Part shown: piece after piece, positions 24,545-36,445 of the stretch
How positions within the stretch are numbered: the first letter of the stretch is position 1
How the letters are laid out: each line of letters opens with the position of its first letter
Source of the DNA: Lunularia cruciata
Taxonomy: Eukaryota; Streptophyta; Marchantiopsida; Lunulariales; Lunulariaceae
Assembly: GCA_948567375.1 (NCBI GenBank)
Contig: OX419756.1
Coordinates: forward strand, 11,103,001-11,167,000
DNA: 64,000 nucleotides
Direction of reading: 5' to 3'
Program-made: the position numbers and the translations under genes
The notes under the pieces: model-generated
Seen by the model: the letters and a program-made list of their open reading frames with translations, nothing else
Database searches by the model: none
What the model was told of the DNA's origin: nothing

Positions 24545-26803
24545 TGGTGATTCAACACCAGTCTCTCATTCCCACCTGTGCCTCAAACCTTCGATATTCT
24601 GGCATTCCCCGTTTGACTACTGTTGTTCATGTATCATTTGGTCAATCAGACTGTAAAGGAAAGACCTTGTTAATATGGTCAAAGCCAATCTATGCATTAA
24701 GGTTTTGATGCAAGAGTTATGGGCATCACGTATACATACTAAAGGAATGCATAGTTCACCTCTAGGACGGGAGGAGAGGAGAGGGAACGAGAGAGTGAGA
24801 AAGGAGACAAGGATATTCTAGAATTTTAGAGAGCGCATCTGCATATCTCACAAGAGGGAATAATAGATTCTGCTCGGTTTTCAATTTCGGTTCCATTGGT
24901 ACCTAGATTGAAAGCTACTAAAAATTGAGTAGGAAGTTATGAGAACTTTTAATTTTTTAAGGTTCAGAGTGACTACTTCACTCCTAAGAGTGATAGGTCA
25001 AGAATTTTCATTTCTAGTCATTTGGTTTTCATGATTGAGTTCAATGGGAACTTAGTTTTAAAATTTTTGAGATGGAAATTGAAAGTCACAAGAGTTTTTA
25101 GTTTTTAGGGTTTGGAGAAATTATATTTACTAATGTGAGTTGGGATGTGAGGGTTGTAGTTTTGTAAATATGGGGAGATACGGAGAGGAACATCACGTGT
25201 TACGATCGTGATTCTTGTGCTAGCCATGGCTGCACTTCTCCATGTGGGGCTGCCTAGAGCGGCTCGAGATACACCATGCTCGGTGTGTCATCGACGTTTT
25301 ACCTCGCACGGGTTAGACCCATGGGGGAAGGATGCACAAGGACTATGATTGTACTACTTGGGATGCTTATGTGAGGCAAGCAACCACATAGACAGCAGTG
25401 ACACTTGAGATTACGCACGCTTCCTTTATCCCTTTGTTGATTGTCCCAAGGATATCAATCAAGTCGTAGGAGTGGTTAGCATCTCAAGCTGGTTGTATTT
25501 TGGGGTTATTTGAGACTAGTTTTCCATATCCATATCTATTCCATAGGCTACCCCATACACTCCATGGTGAGGCTAGACAAAATTTTTGCCTACCACTTGA
25601 TTGTTTATCACATGATCCCTTGGATGAGTTAGCATGATTCTTATTACTCTTACTCCCTCAATGGTGCCTTCGTTATGCTAAAGGGGGACGTGTAGGGCAT
25701 AGAGAGGTGGCTGCTAGATTTTGTCAATTCCGAGCGGGAGATTGGGCTACCCTACAAGAGGAGTCAGTTAGGGTTGCATATTTTAGGAGATAGATTTTGC
25801 CACATGATAACACAGAGTCCACTCGGTTACAACAATGTAGGAGATTGGATCAAGCATGAGAGTTTGTAGAGTAGCACAAGCACTACACCCTTTGTCTATG
25901 GCTAGTCCCTCTTATGAGACTATCTCATCCCTACACTCACTACATCCTATAGCAAGAGAGGGAATATCATTAGAGGTCTTAGATTATTAGCTTGAGCAGC
26001 TTTTATGTCTTGATAGGTCACTTTTTGCACAAGCATTGTGCATTGCACCTCGCCTCTCTTCAAGACGCTTGTCAAGGATGGTATTTGAGCATCTTAGAGA
26101 TTGTTTTTAGGTAGGTAATCCTTCTAGTGGATTTGCCAAGCTATTTCAAGTGATTGTAGCAATAGCAAGGGGAGATATTCCTACATCAATAAGTCGGGTG
26201 TTAGGGGCTAGTCAACTTCTTGTGATGGAGAAGGGGGCAAGGAGCACTAGTCCGATTGCTATTGGAGAGATCTTTTTGTGTTTGGTTAGCCACACCATTG
26301 TCCTTCAACATCAATCTCACTTTCAAGAGCACCTCAGTCCACATCAGTTTGGAGTAGTTACACCTGGAGGTTGCAAGACTATTTCATCGACACACTCCTA
26401 TATATCTATCTGGAGTGGGTTGTTGTACAGGTGGATGTTGAGAATGATTTTAATAGCGTCTCTTGAGCATCCATCTTTAGAGAGCTTTGGGATGCCGGTG
26501 GATCCTTGTAAGTCTCATGCTCTTTGTGCGGTTGTTCTATGGCCTCCTACTTCCCGTTACTACCACAAGAGGGAGTCACTGTCTTGGAGTCAATTAATGG
26601 TACATGACAAGGAGATCCTTTAGGGGGACCTTTGTTTGCCATGTCTCACATTAGAGCTCTCTTATCTACTACTTTGGCCATGCCCAAGTTGTGTATTTCA
26701 CTCCTTAGTAAATGATACACACATTGTGGGCCTTGTAGATCAAATTAGTAGGCCTTTGATCACTTGACTACCAAGCTACATCTTGTAGGCTTCAGAGTCA
26801 AGA

Positions 26804-27284
26804 TGTAAAAAGCCAAGATCAAGGAGAGAAATAAGAGAATGGAAGATCATCACATTGGGACACTTGAGTGTGTGAAACTCCAATTGCCTAGCATGAGCTT
26901 CGACTTTGGTATTTATAGAGAGTATATAAGGCTCTTGAGAAGCTTCTCGAGAAGCTTCCTTATGCCACTTTCTTGGAGTGCAAGCCAAGTTAACTGGGAA
27001 GCTTCTCAAGAAGCTTCCTTCTAGAAGTCGTTTACTTGGCTTGCAAACTAAGCTAGTTGGAAGCTTCTAGAAGTGTCCTTCTAGAAACTATCTACTTGCA
27101 AGCTAAGCTAGCGCGGAAGCTTCACAAGAAGCTTCTTCCTAGAAGTCACCACTTGGCATGCACGTTACTCAATACTTGGTACCAAGTAGCTTCCAAAATA
27201 TTTCTAGAAAATTTGAGGCTAATTTGGACTATTTGTTACTTTGTTAGCCTTAACTAATTCATCGATAAACCACACATTGTTACA
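26804..27284 (-). mobile_element. Solo LTR, copia-like, with 5-bp target duplication
   Basis: A 481-bp block is absent from the homologous position of copy A. On the - strand it begins TGTAACAATGTG and ends GGCTTTTTACA, so it has TG..CA ends with a short inverted repeat (TGTAA/TTACA). It is flanked by CAAGA (26799-26803) and CAAGG (27285-27289), a 5-bp target duplication with one later change; the intact site in copy A reads CAAGG. It has no coding sequence or internal domain, as expected after LTR-LTR recombination. The - orientation is set by the TATA box TATAAATA (complement of 26910-26917), leaving roughly 100 bp for R and U5. Length, termini and promoter layout fit a Ty1/copia LTR. Confidence 0.85.
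26938..27145 (-). promoter_or_regulatory. Cluster of heat-shock elements in the solo LTR U3 region
   Basis: GAAGCTTC and related GAA/TTC pentamers recur through about 200 bp immediately upstream (in LTR orientation) of the TATAAATA box. Examples are GAAGCTTCTCGAGAAGCTTC (from 26938), paired blocks at 26998-27027, a perfect nGAAnnTTCnnGAAn site at 27059-27073 (GGAAGCTTCTAGAAG), TTCTAGAA at 27079-27086, and a further group at 27115-27145. This matches the binding rule of heat-shock factors. The arrangement resembles the heat-activated ONSEN (ATCOPIA78) LTR of Arabidopsis. Activity is inferred. Confidence 0.75.
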
Positions 27285-28455
27285 CAAGGTGTCAAAGTGA
27301 AAAGCATGGTCCCCTTCAGGTATCCCTTCCCACCTTGAGCTTGAGACTTATGTGATCAAGGTAGAGGAGGGATTTTTTCCTCTCCAAGTGTTATTGCGGC
27401 TGACAAAAGATAGTCTATCTCCATGAGCACATGATGACCTTCTACCCTTTGCTTCACTACCGTCAAATTGGACCAGAAGTTTACAATCTTCCTTGATGGA
27501 GCGAGAATTTCAACATATGCTACATTCTCTCTTAATTGACTCATCCATTACTTGGGTAACTAGAGCACGTCTTTGCTCTTGCTCCGGCAAGAGTGCATGC
27601 TCTTGGATCCTAGCTTGACCGTACTTTAGGGCATTCCAACTTTTACTAGCCACTTTCTCTACAATGATGAGGTTTCACCTCAATCTGGTTCACCCGTCTA
27701 CATCTTCATTACTCACTTGTGAATGTGGTTCTACACTAGATGCAGCAGTGGTCCATATGACACAATGTCTTTATGGAGTACAGAGAATAGCTACCCATGA
27801 TGTCATCAAGGATGTGTTTGCTATGGCACGAGAGAGTGGATACCTTGCTTGAAGGGAGTGTTCATATTCTTTGCGAATGACACATGTTAGAGCAGATACT
27901 TAGTCCGAGATGATAAGGTGATAGTAGCGGATATTGTGGATACAGATCCTACACGAGACGCAATTTTGGAGGGAGTGATTACTCATCCTCCTAGATGGGC
28001 AGCACGTGGTGCAGCAGCACACAAGGTCTCCAAGTATAGGGGTATGTAACAAGGTCACCTCTTTGTTCCTCTAGCCTTGGAGTTATTTGGAGTGATGGAC
28101 ATGACGTAGACACAATTGTCGTGGAGTGCACGAGAGCTTATCATATTAGACGCCAAGGGGTACCACTCTCACTCATACTTTGTAGCATACTTTAGATAGC
28201 ATGTGTCCATTGCTCTACATAGAGTATTGGCTGGTGCAATCCAAAGGAGAGCAATCACTCTAGGCGATGTTTCTTTGGATGCTCCCGTAGTTTATAGACC
28301 TTTCAACTTGCATAGCTTGGATATCTCAAGTGTGGTAAGGCAGATTTCTCATATCGATACTATTGCCCCATTCTACCTCTTTTGTCTCTCCCTTGTACGG
28401 CTTGATGGGGTCTTACCATCCTTCTTGTGTTCTATGAGGTCTGCCTTTCCCCCTC

Positions 28456-28899
28456 TATTAAATTCTTAAGCGTAGTAAAGGCACAATGAGAGCCCTATAA
28501 TATGCTTTCATCCACATCAAAACAAAACTTTCTTCAACATTTGAGAAACTTTAGAACAAAGAAGTTCTTCATCTACAGTCTTAGTAACACAAGCTTTACC
28601 GTAGTTAACCACCAAGCGAAACCGAGTACAAAGATGATACAGCTCGGGCCGAATCTGATTCACACAACCTCGCAGGGATTATTTATATTGAGACGAAGTG
28701 AAATGGAATCCATCTGCGTAGAGAAAGATAAAAGTATCCATGATTGTTGTATAAATTAAAGCACGAGCATTAGTATGAGATAACCTGGCAAATATATCAT
28801 AATGGCGGGCCAATTAGGAGTAGGTGTACATGAAGCAAGCAAGCTGGCAAACACAGAGAAGACGGAGGAAGGCTTTGAGTTTTTCATGTGAAGTAATGT
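28456..28899. other. Intergenic DNA downstream of copy B
   Basis: No gene is recognisable. An 85-codon frame at 28502-28759 (+) has a true ATG but no known domain. Composition becomes more GC-rich toward 28900. Confidence 0.4.
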
Positions 28900-29720
28900 C
28901 GCCGTCATAAATGTCGATTCTAAAGTCTAAAGCCGTCTATCTGCCAAAGTAATGGGGCCCCTGATAAGTTGCGTGGTGCATCCGCCTGGCAGACTGCGGT
29001 GGAGACCGCGACGACGTAGTCGCCGGCTGCGCTGTAGTAGTTATGAACTGCTTTCTGCTCAGCTCGCGATGACCTCCACAACTCCCTACGGCCGGTCGTT
29101 TCGGGCGAGAAGTGCAACACAACGATTGTCGAGGTCACCGGGTGAACGGGCAGGAGGGGATGGCTGGGGAGGGAGCTTCGAGCAGGGGGTCTGGTCGAGG
29201 AAAAGGATGGAGTAATGAATGAGGTTGAGGTGGGGAGTAACCATGTGAGGAGGTGGGAACATGGTAAGGCAGGGAGTAGTAATAAAAGGTATGGATGTGG
29301 TAGTTGAGAGGGCGGGGTCGCGCTGGCGTGGCCAGGGGCTGTGGCTGTAATTGAGTCATGAACTCAAGCGAGAGGCTCATGGTGCCACGTAAAGAGATTT
29401 GGAGAATCCTACTAGCCAGGCAGAGAATGAGAGGAGCTGCTGTTTAATACGCCATAGCCACAAGGAGGAGAAGCGAGTAAACAGTTCAACGGCTCACACG
29501 TGCATTTTAAATCACGCTCTTCAAGAAGGCGTGCTGAGAATTCTCCCTCAGCAGCAGAGGGAGAACAAGAGAGGGAGTGAGCAGCAACAACTGACTAGAG
29601 CCAGTGAGACAACAGAGAAGAAATCGGCGCCTTTTCTGCAGATCATTACCACAAGTAGAAGTAGTAGTAGTAGTACTAGAAGTAGAATGTTGTCTGCTCG
29701 CTGGATCACGTGAAGACTCT
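28900..29720. promoter_or_regulatory. GC-rich island, promoter- or leader-like, gene not identified
   Basis: This block is much richer in GC than its surroundings. It contains purine-rich and CAGCAG/AGTAGT runs (for example 29654-29675) like the leaders of the confirmed genes. On the - strand two overlapping frames are open. One (29135-29380) begins with an ATG and is Pro/Ser/His-rich. The other (28920-29138) has no ATG, contains HNYYSAAGDYVVAVSTAV, and could be an exon or remnant of one. Neither matches a family I know. It is most likely the 5' end of an unrecognised transcript or a gene remnant. Confidence 0.35.
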
Positions 29721-32700
29721 TACTCTCAGAACCGTGCTAGATCCGTGAGTGAGTCGCTCGATAGGAATTATAAATTATTCACTTTGATTGCTAGCATTAC
29801 TCCAGGAAGATTCTTCAGTCACAAGCTTGTTGGGTCCAAAAGTGAGTTTTTAAAACAAGCTCATAAATTCGTTGCATCGAACACGAGAAATTAAAACCCA
29901 CTTCGATTAAGAGACTATAGCTAAGGAAGACACTCTCCTCTCGCAAGCTCTCTGAGTCTGTCAATGACGATATTCAAATTAATTACCTACTTTGACTGGA
30001 ACAGAAGGTAATGCGTCGCGAAAGTTTAAAAGACTGCTTGCAGGTTGAAAAAGTAGAGGTTGTGGTTTTCATGATGAGTGTTGTGCTGTTTAGCAGTTGG
30101 TAATTCTGTGCATCTCTCCAGAATGGAAGATTTATGACCGACATAAGACAGGGAGCTCGCTTGGCGCACTCATCACGGGCCTGATTTCCGAGAAAATGTA
30201 AGTGGCCTGATCATGGTGGGGTCTTTGTGTAGGTGCCGAAATTCAAACGCACTTTTACTCACTCACTCACCACTCTCTTCTACTACAACACCTCGAGAAG
30301 AGCACAAGAAAAATACATGTATGGATGACTGGGTATACAAATCCGAGGTAAAAGCTCCTTTCCGCTTTTCTCCGCCCTGGAAAATGGTAGAAGACAAGCC
30401 TCACCCGCAGCCATGCACCCGTCCAGATATTCTGAATTCAAAATGTCTGAACCTGTTTAATTCTCCCATCATATGCAGGTACGGCAAGTTGTACAGAGCT
30501 GCTCTCCTACGTAGGTACCTTCTGAGGAACGCAGAAGCCTTCTTCAATTCAAGTCACGCAACCTCGCGAGGAATTTAATGTATATGTATCGTAAGTACTC
30601 CTTAAGCCCCACCTACAGACTTGACTTAAATACACATTGTATCATTGTAATTTCTGGCACGTATCCTTTGTTATTCGGTATCGTTGTTATATAGTCTCTC
30701 AAAGTAAATTAGGTTAAGTGAATGATAAGCGGCAACTGCAGCCGCCACGGAATCTTTGCGCGGTGAGTTACTGGCACTTTTATGGACAGAAGTACTGTAT
30801 AATGTAGGTGATAACCTCGAGTTGGTGATCGTGGATTAGATTCTATTGGGGTGGGGGTTGAATCGCCAACGTATGTATGTACCAGAGTATTTATTCAACA
30901 CATGTTTGACAAAGGCATGCACAATCAGCCGGCTTTTAGTTAGGCATGAGATTTTCCTGTAAGACATCTGGTGCTTCCTACCTGCTCTTTGTACTGTATT
31001 CCGTAGTTTCTTCTTGGAAATGAGGAAAATTGATGGACGGGTGAGTGAGAGTCTTGGATGAGTTTTGGACTTTGGGAGGAGTTGGGACTGTGTTTACCAA
31101 ATAGGCCAGCGATCATCGAGTACTGCAGTAGCTGAACAGTTCCGAGTGGGGAAAAGGCAACGGATTGATTGATAACTTTTGCAACTGATGATTCGAGTTT
31201 CGACGTACTTTTCTTCACTACGATGGTTGCAGCAGAATCGGGTGAGAGATTGAAACGCTAGCTAGCTAATACCTACTGATGCTACAGTACAAAGTCAGTA
31301 TTGCAACATGCTGTCAAGGAGTCAATTCCGGAAAACCTGCAACGCCCGTCTGTTACGCGGCTAGAGTTTTGTCACCAATCCATTGTCGGACATTTGAACA
31401 CACTCCTGGCAGACGCGGCAATTTGGCTTGGCGAAAGAATAAAGGTCAAGTAAACTACCCAGCCTTAACTCACTCACAACTCATGGACTTGGCGTGCGCT
31501 TTGGATGATCATGTTTATTGCTTGACAAACCGCATTCAGACATCCTACGGTTGCAACAGGATGGAGTGTAAATATAGTGGTCAGATCCACATGGTGCTCC
31601 AGATACAGTTTGGATTTTGCCTGATGCGACAAAGGTATACCCCGCAGTACAAATTTGTCTCGGATGAAAAATAGTAAACAACACTGCACATTCTGCAGAG
31701 GGACTTCGCTCAATTCTCTACCTTACTACCCTCGTAGATGCTGTCTCAGCTGAGATCTGCTCGCCGTTGTAGGCTGCGAGGACGGCGAAGACGGCATGAA
31801 TATCTGAGTAATCTTCGATAGCAAACTCCGCAACCACTGGGGTGAGTAGGATGGACTCCTGCGAGGTGTTGTTCGACGGACACTAGTAGACGACACCTGA
31901 CATAACCTTGTAGAGTATAGTGACTACCTTTCACTGAATATGTTGGACAGGTTATTCGCCGCTATTCGCACCATTTCGGTGGGATGTCGTGGTACGCAAA
32001 CAAAGGCTCGCGACATTTCTACGTTGGTGTTTGCAACTTTGACATCAAATCTTTCAACGCGGAAAAAAGCAATCGGCAGCGAGCAGCAGTAGAGTACTCG
32101 ATACGCGGAGAAAAAAGTATATCAGTTAGGAGGGGACAAAGGAGAGGACGAGATACATTGACTACACAAAAGAAGACGAAACGACTGACTGAATGTATAT
32201 ACTCCGCCGAGTCTTTCATGAATTACTGAAACAAGCTCTGTTTCTAAAAGAGCAATATTGATCCTCCATGCCAGTTACAATGATAGCAGAAGGATTCACT
32301 TCAGGATAACCCTCTGCAAAATCGTTGCTGTCCGTCGAGATACTACCATCACATACACATGATGGAAGTCCAGACGACTTGCCAAACCTCAAGAATATAA
32401 GACATAACTAATTTCTAGACTGCCTGCTGTTACTCCTTCCAGAAAACTAAGGATAAGGCGCTTCCAGATATACTGCTACCAAACTTCTCAAAGCTTTAGT
32501 TCTAGCTTGCTACTAGAGCGAATCCAAAAGTTCTTCTGTGGGAGCGAGCTTCTAAACGTAACGAACGACTTTCGCGCTGTTGGTGATAAAAATAAAAGAT
32601 GCATCACAAGAATCTTATTTCACAAAGAAGGTGCCACAACATAAACTCATTATGTTGAACATGCCCTGAATAGTGAATAGTTGCAGACTCCAACATCCTG

Positions 32701-33031
32701 TAGCCCAATGAGCCGTGCCATCCCATGGGATACGATACAAGAAGCCCAACCTATAGTATAGTGGATCCAATGGGATGGAACAAGCCCATAATATGAGCAT
32801 ATATTATAAGCCTACCAAGAAATGCCTACCTCTTTAGACTATCCCATCTCAAAGGATGCAACATCCACGCTAATACTGAAGTGAAGAACTCTACTAGGTT
32901 GTGGACCATCCATCCAGAGAGATGGCACGTCATGCCAGTTTCAGGTAAACCAACACAAACTACAAGGATATGACGTTACCTCTTCTCTGACTCTTCTCAA
33001 AGACGACGACGACGACTCTCATAGTCTCTTC
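29721..33031. other. Intergenic DNA between the GC island and the DRB gene
   Basis: Frames of 121 codons (30213-30578 +) and 131 codons (31279-31674 +) begin with ATG but have no recognisable domains, repeats or flanking splice signals, so they are not called. The final part, below 33032, will include the 3' untranslated region of the DRB gene on the - strand; its end cannot be placed. Confidence 0.4.
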
Positions 33032-36000
33032 TCAAAGACTAAGCTGGCTAAGAACCTGGCGCGTAGCTGCTTCTCCTTCCGTGGAATCATTCTCAGAATC
33101 CTCAGGTTCAGGACGACGAGGTGGTGCAGCGCTGACAGTCACCATAGTCCGAACTCGCACAGGCGGTGCAAGCCCAGGTCCTGTTGGGAATCTCCGCCCA
33201 CTGGTCATCATGCCAGGGTGGGAGGATTGCACGTTATTCCACCATTCATGAGAAGAATTTGACCACATCATAGGGTCGTACGAACTGTGCGCAAGAGAGC
33301 TGGGAGCATTCCGATCCTTGTCGCTGTTATCGCTGCTGCTGATGTCGGCTTCTGACTGCTTAGGTTTAGGAGTACTCTCCCCTCGTAACCATTCCTCTTC
33401 ATCTCTTTGATGTTCGTCCACAGGTACTGAGACCTCGTGCGGATCTCTCCTCTTGGGAATGGTCATATTAACACGTCCGCGGACATTTACAAGGCTGCTT
33501 GCGGCCCGACTGGCAGCGAGAGCTTCTCTGGAGAGCCCCACCAGAGATTCGCGACCTGGAGAAGATGTTGAAGGAGAGCTCGTTCGAGGGGCCACCATCG
33601 ACCGGTATGGGGGTCCTGATTTAAGTAGGACACTGGCATGCGGATGGTTGTGCATGCTGTACCGCTGTCCTTGTAGAGAGTCCTGCTGCTGGGGCATGTC
33701 CACAGGGATCCACGACCCCGAATGGTACTGACCCGCCCCTGGCCCGGCTGGTCCCCCTCCAGGCTGAACTCCTGATTTATCCCGGATATTGACAAGGCGT
33801 ACTCTCCCGGCCGCGGTGGGGACTTGGCCCATACTCGAGGCCGGCGTCGACAACACGCTCGTTGGTGGCATAGGTACTTGCTTTTCTTCTTTACCATACA
33901 CGCTCGCGAGCGCCCGAGCTATCGTGTTCTGCTCTTGTTCCTCCGTCACCTCGGACTCCGGAACTGTCGACGTTGACATAAATTGGACGGCAACTGCAAC
34001 ACATAGGAGGAAGACCGTCAGAAATTACAAATGCATCACTGGAGTAGCCATGGATTAACTTACGGCCGTGTCGACCCGGCTAAACATCGAGAAATTCAAC
34101 GACAGGATAGGATGCGATGGAGCTGTGGTATAATCCTTATCTTGAGTTTCACAATTTAAATCCAACAGACGAATAGAATTACAATGGAATACTGTTTGGA
34201 ACCAGAAGGTGACAATTGGACTGTAGTATGAGGCCGTTCTACCTACCTGTCCAGTAAACGATCAATCTCCGGAACAAAAAAAATGCTAATGGAGACCAAG
34301 AGATAGCAGTTTACTTGGTCAATAAGATAACGTTACAAATTCTCTCGTAGTCAGATAAAATTTATAAGAAACAGACATTACAAATGTTCAAGAGGATATA
34401 TTGGTATACGAGAACAGAAGCCGTTCATGAGGATATATAAGCCACAGATGTCCTATCACGAGGATATACCATCTGGTCACTGCGAGAGTAACAACATGCG
34501 CAGGGAGAGGAGAATTGAGACGATAAAACTGATTCACGGGTGCGCAGAGTATGTATGGAAATGTCAAGCTTATACCTCCTCTGTCGACCTGCATGGGGAA
34601 ATTTTGGTGTCTAATATGTGCACCAATGAGACAAGAGGGAACGCAAGTAAAAGAGAGACACCAAATGAATGAGGCGAATACGAGTACAGATTTCACAAGA
34701 TTTGTGAAGTGAACGGGGGACTCTCTAAGAGGAAGAATGGTTCAAGGAAAAGTAAACGGAAGTTTCAACTTTGGGAGAAAGAGAAACAGCATTTGTCCCG
34801 AAAGGGGTAAATAGAATATCTTGGAGGCGTGACTTTCTTCATCTCCAATCAGATCGAAGACTAAAACATCAATTTTTTGATGTTACATGGCGCCGGAAGA
34901 TAACGGTAAAGGTAAGAGGTCAAATGGCGAAGGGTCCGTTCACGGATGAAGCCATTACCCTCGACTGCACAGAAAGTGAATCATATCCTGTCATTACTAT
35001 ACCACACGGTGACGAAGGACAGGTTACTTTTCTGAAATCTCATTGCAACTAGGTGAGTACGGACTTTGGGCTTTTGAACGTAATCCAAAGGCCGTTTCCC
35101 TATGTTTCCTCGAAAAGAGGAGTCTTTTTTTTAAGTCATCACCAAGTGAAACGTCCTTCCAGAAGATATACCTTTCAGTGAGAATGACCTTACCACGCAT
35201 TAACTCAAAAGCTGCACGAGCAAAGAAAACCAGTTCATTGCTCAGGGCTTTCTCAGTCACCTTTCGAAGAACGAAAGGGGAAGGCGGGCGGAAGGAAAGG
35301 GACTCCTTGCCCTTCATGATTTCCTAATTTACCGAGGTGAGGTTATGCAAGTACGGGTCTCCAATCACGGGAGCCCCATCACTAGTAATTATGGAAGGTC
35401 AACTATGTAATACTCTCAAGAGAAATAAAAGACGAGTGGAAACACCTCCTAGACACTCCCACTGAAGGGTTGAGTGAATTGGTGTGGACAGCACCCAAGT
35501 GCATAAACACAGGACAGGTGTTCAAAAGTCGAAGAGGTTGGCGTGCAGTTGAAGACCGGCCAGCGAGAGCACTAGGCAACTCCGAGCCGGTGTGCAGACG
35601 AGATAAGTGAAGCATTGTGATGAGCTTAAGCTTAGCTTCAGCCTTAGCGGCGTATCATTTGTACCATTAAGGAAGTCACAGCATGCGAAGCGCACAAACT
35701 GACGTTGCAGATAGAAGACTGAAGCTCTCAATGGCCAGCGTCCAACTGTACGAAAAGCTCTCGACTCAAGTCTTCCCGTTGGGGCATCAGTGGCTTGCGA
35801 ACTGACGAACCGTGTAGCATTCCATTACTCGCAAGGAGAGAATGCGGCAAGCAAGTATCACGTTTTACTCACATTGTTTTAACGCGGACCAAGCAGCCAT
35901 AGCAGCGTTCTTCTCGGCTTGCTTTTTAGTTTTCGCAGCTTCGCCGTCGAACTTCATACCCGCGAGTTCCACTTGACAGGTGAAAACTGGCAAGTGGCCA

Positions 36001-36445
36001 GGACCTGATCGAGTGGTCGTGTACACCGGGAGAGAAACGCCTGCTCGTTGTGCAGTCTCTTGTAGCAAGTTCTTGCACACCCCCGTCTCATCCTAGAAAC
36101 AGTGAGATAGAACATAACCAGGGTCAGTGAGAACTTGCTTAGATCACAACATCAAAGGTAGACTAGACCCACAACTCAGTGCCAGAAATAAGCTCTCACC
36201 AGTATTCTGGCAGCAAGCGATTGAGAAGGACCCCTTCTGGAGAGGGTGTTGAGCGCCACTTCCGCTGCCGCATGCTCCGCCTGGCGAAGAGTGCTGCAAT
36301 AATTGGGGCTCTCAAATATCTCCCCATTGAAGTTCACGGTGGCCTTAAATCGGGGGGCATGGTCGGGACCCTCCCTAATGCATGCATAGGCGGGTAAATT
36401 GAAGCAGCTCCTCTGAGCAAGCTCTTGAAGCTGGTTCTTGTACAT
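33032..36445 (-). CDS. DRB: Double-stranded-RNA-binding protein of the plant DRB2/3/5 type, three coding exons
   Basis: Exons: 36200-36445, 35873-36092 and 33032-33993, joined in phase at GT-AG sites to give 475 residues. The first dsRNA-binding domain (residues 1-70) starts MYKNQLQELAQRSCFNLPAY. The second (about 84-153) starts KNLLQETAQRAG and carries the canonical KTKKQAEKNAAMAAW helix. In domain 1 the matching helix is TLRQAEHAAAEVAL. Exon 3 opens with an EEQEQNTIARAL segment shared by the plant family. Near the C-terminus, RVRTMVTVSAAPPRRP matches the conserved family tail. The rest is Ser/Pro-rich and probably disordered. Family members act with Dicer-like enzymes in small-RNA biogenesis and translational silencing. 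Translation starts two bases after a good acceptor (TAACTAAC branch-like sequence, then TATAG), implying a 5' untranslated intron. The second intron, 33994-35872, is long. Confidence 0.95.
34770..35335. other. Compositionally distinct insert in the long DRB intron
   Basis: Within intron 33994-35872, this segment is more balanced in base composition than the flanks. It is open on both strands for about 90-97 codons in several overlapping frames. The - frame at 35024-35317 (internal words VLRKVTEKALSNELVFFARA and ILTERYIFWKDVSLGDDLKK) looks protein-like but is unrecognised. A nuclear insertion of organelle DNA or an old gene fragment is possible; I see no conclusive organelle gene. Confidence 0.3.

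Larger units (their letters stand above)
25226..28222 (+). pseudogene. Broken R2-like retrotransposon open reading frame (copy B)
   Basis: This is the coding part of copy B, starting at an ATG in the same context as in copy A. The C2H2 finger is visible near 25275 (CSVCHRRFTS). The reverse-transcriptase palm and the C-terminal CECGSTLDAAVVHMT.. knuckle survive in pieces. Numerous stops, single-base indels, an LTR insertion and an internal deletion preclude expression as one protein. At the point where copy A has a 2-bp deletion (near 44340), copy B keeps the original phase, so the two copies help to define the ancestral frame. Confidence 0.8.
24766..28455 (+). mobile_element. Decayed long copy of the R2-like non-LTR retrotransposon (copy B)
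   Basis: Collinear with the best copy from its 5' untranslated region (GACGGGAGGAGAGGAG at 24766) through to the 3' tail (ATGAGGTCTGCCTTT near 28440). The untranslated leader, ATG context (TGCTAGCCATGGCT), zinc finger, reverse transcriptase, knuckle and endonuclease regions can all be followed. It is interrupted by a 481-bp solo LTR at 26804-27284. Just after that, about 475 bp present in the best copy (45562-46035) are missing, the junction lying in a shared GAGCTT/GAGACTT word near 27340. Many frames are broken, and the catalytic LADD box is changed to VND. It is an inactive fossil. Confidence 0.88.

Noticed and set aside
31279-31674. 131-codon frame with ATG
   Set aside because: No family recognised, overlapping open frames on the other strand, and no supporting context.
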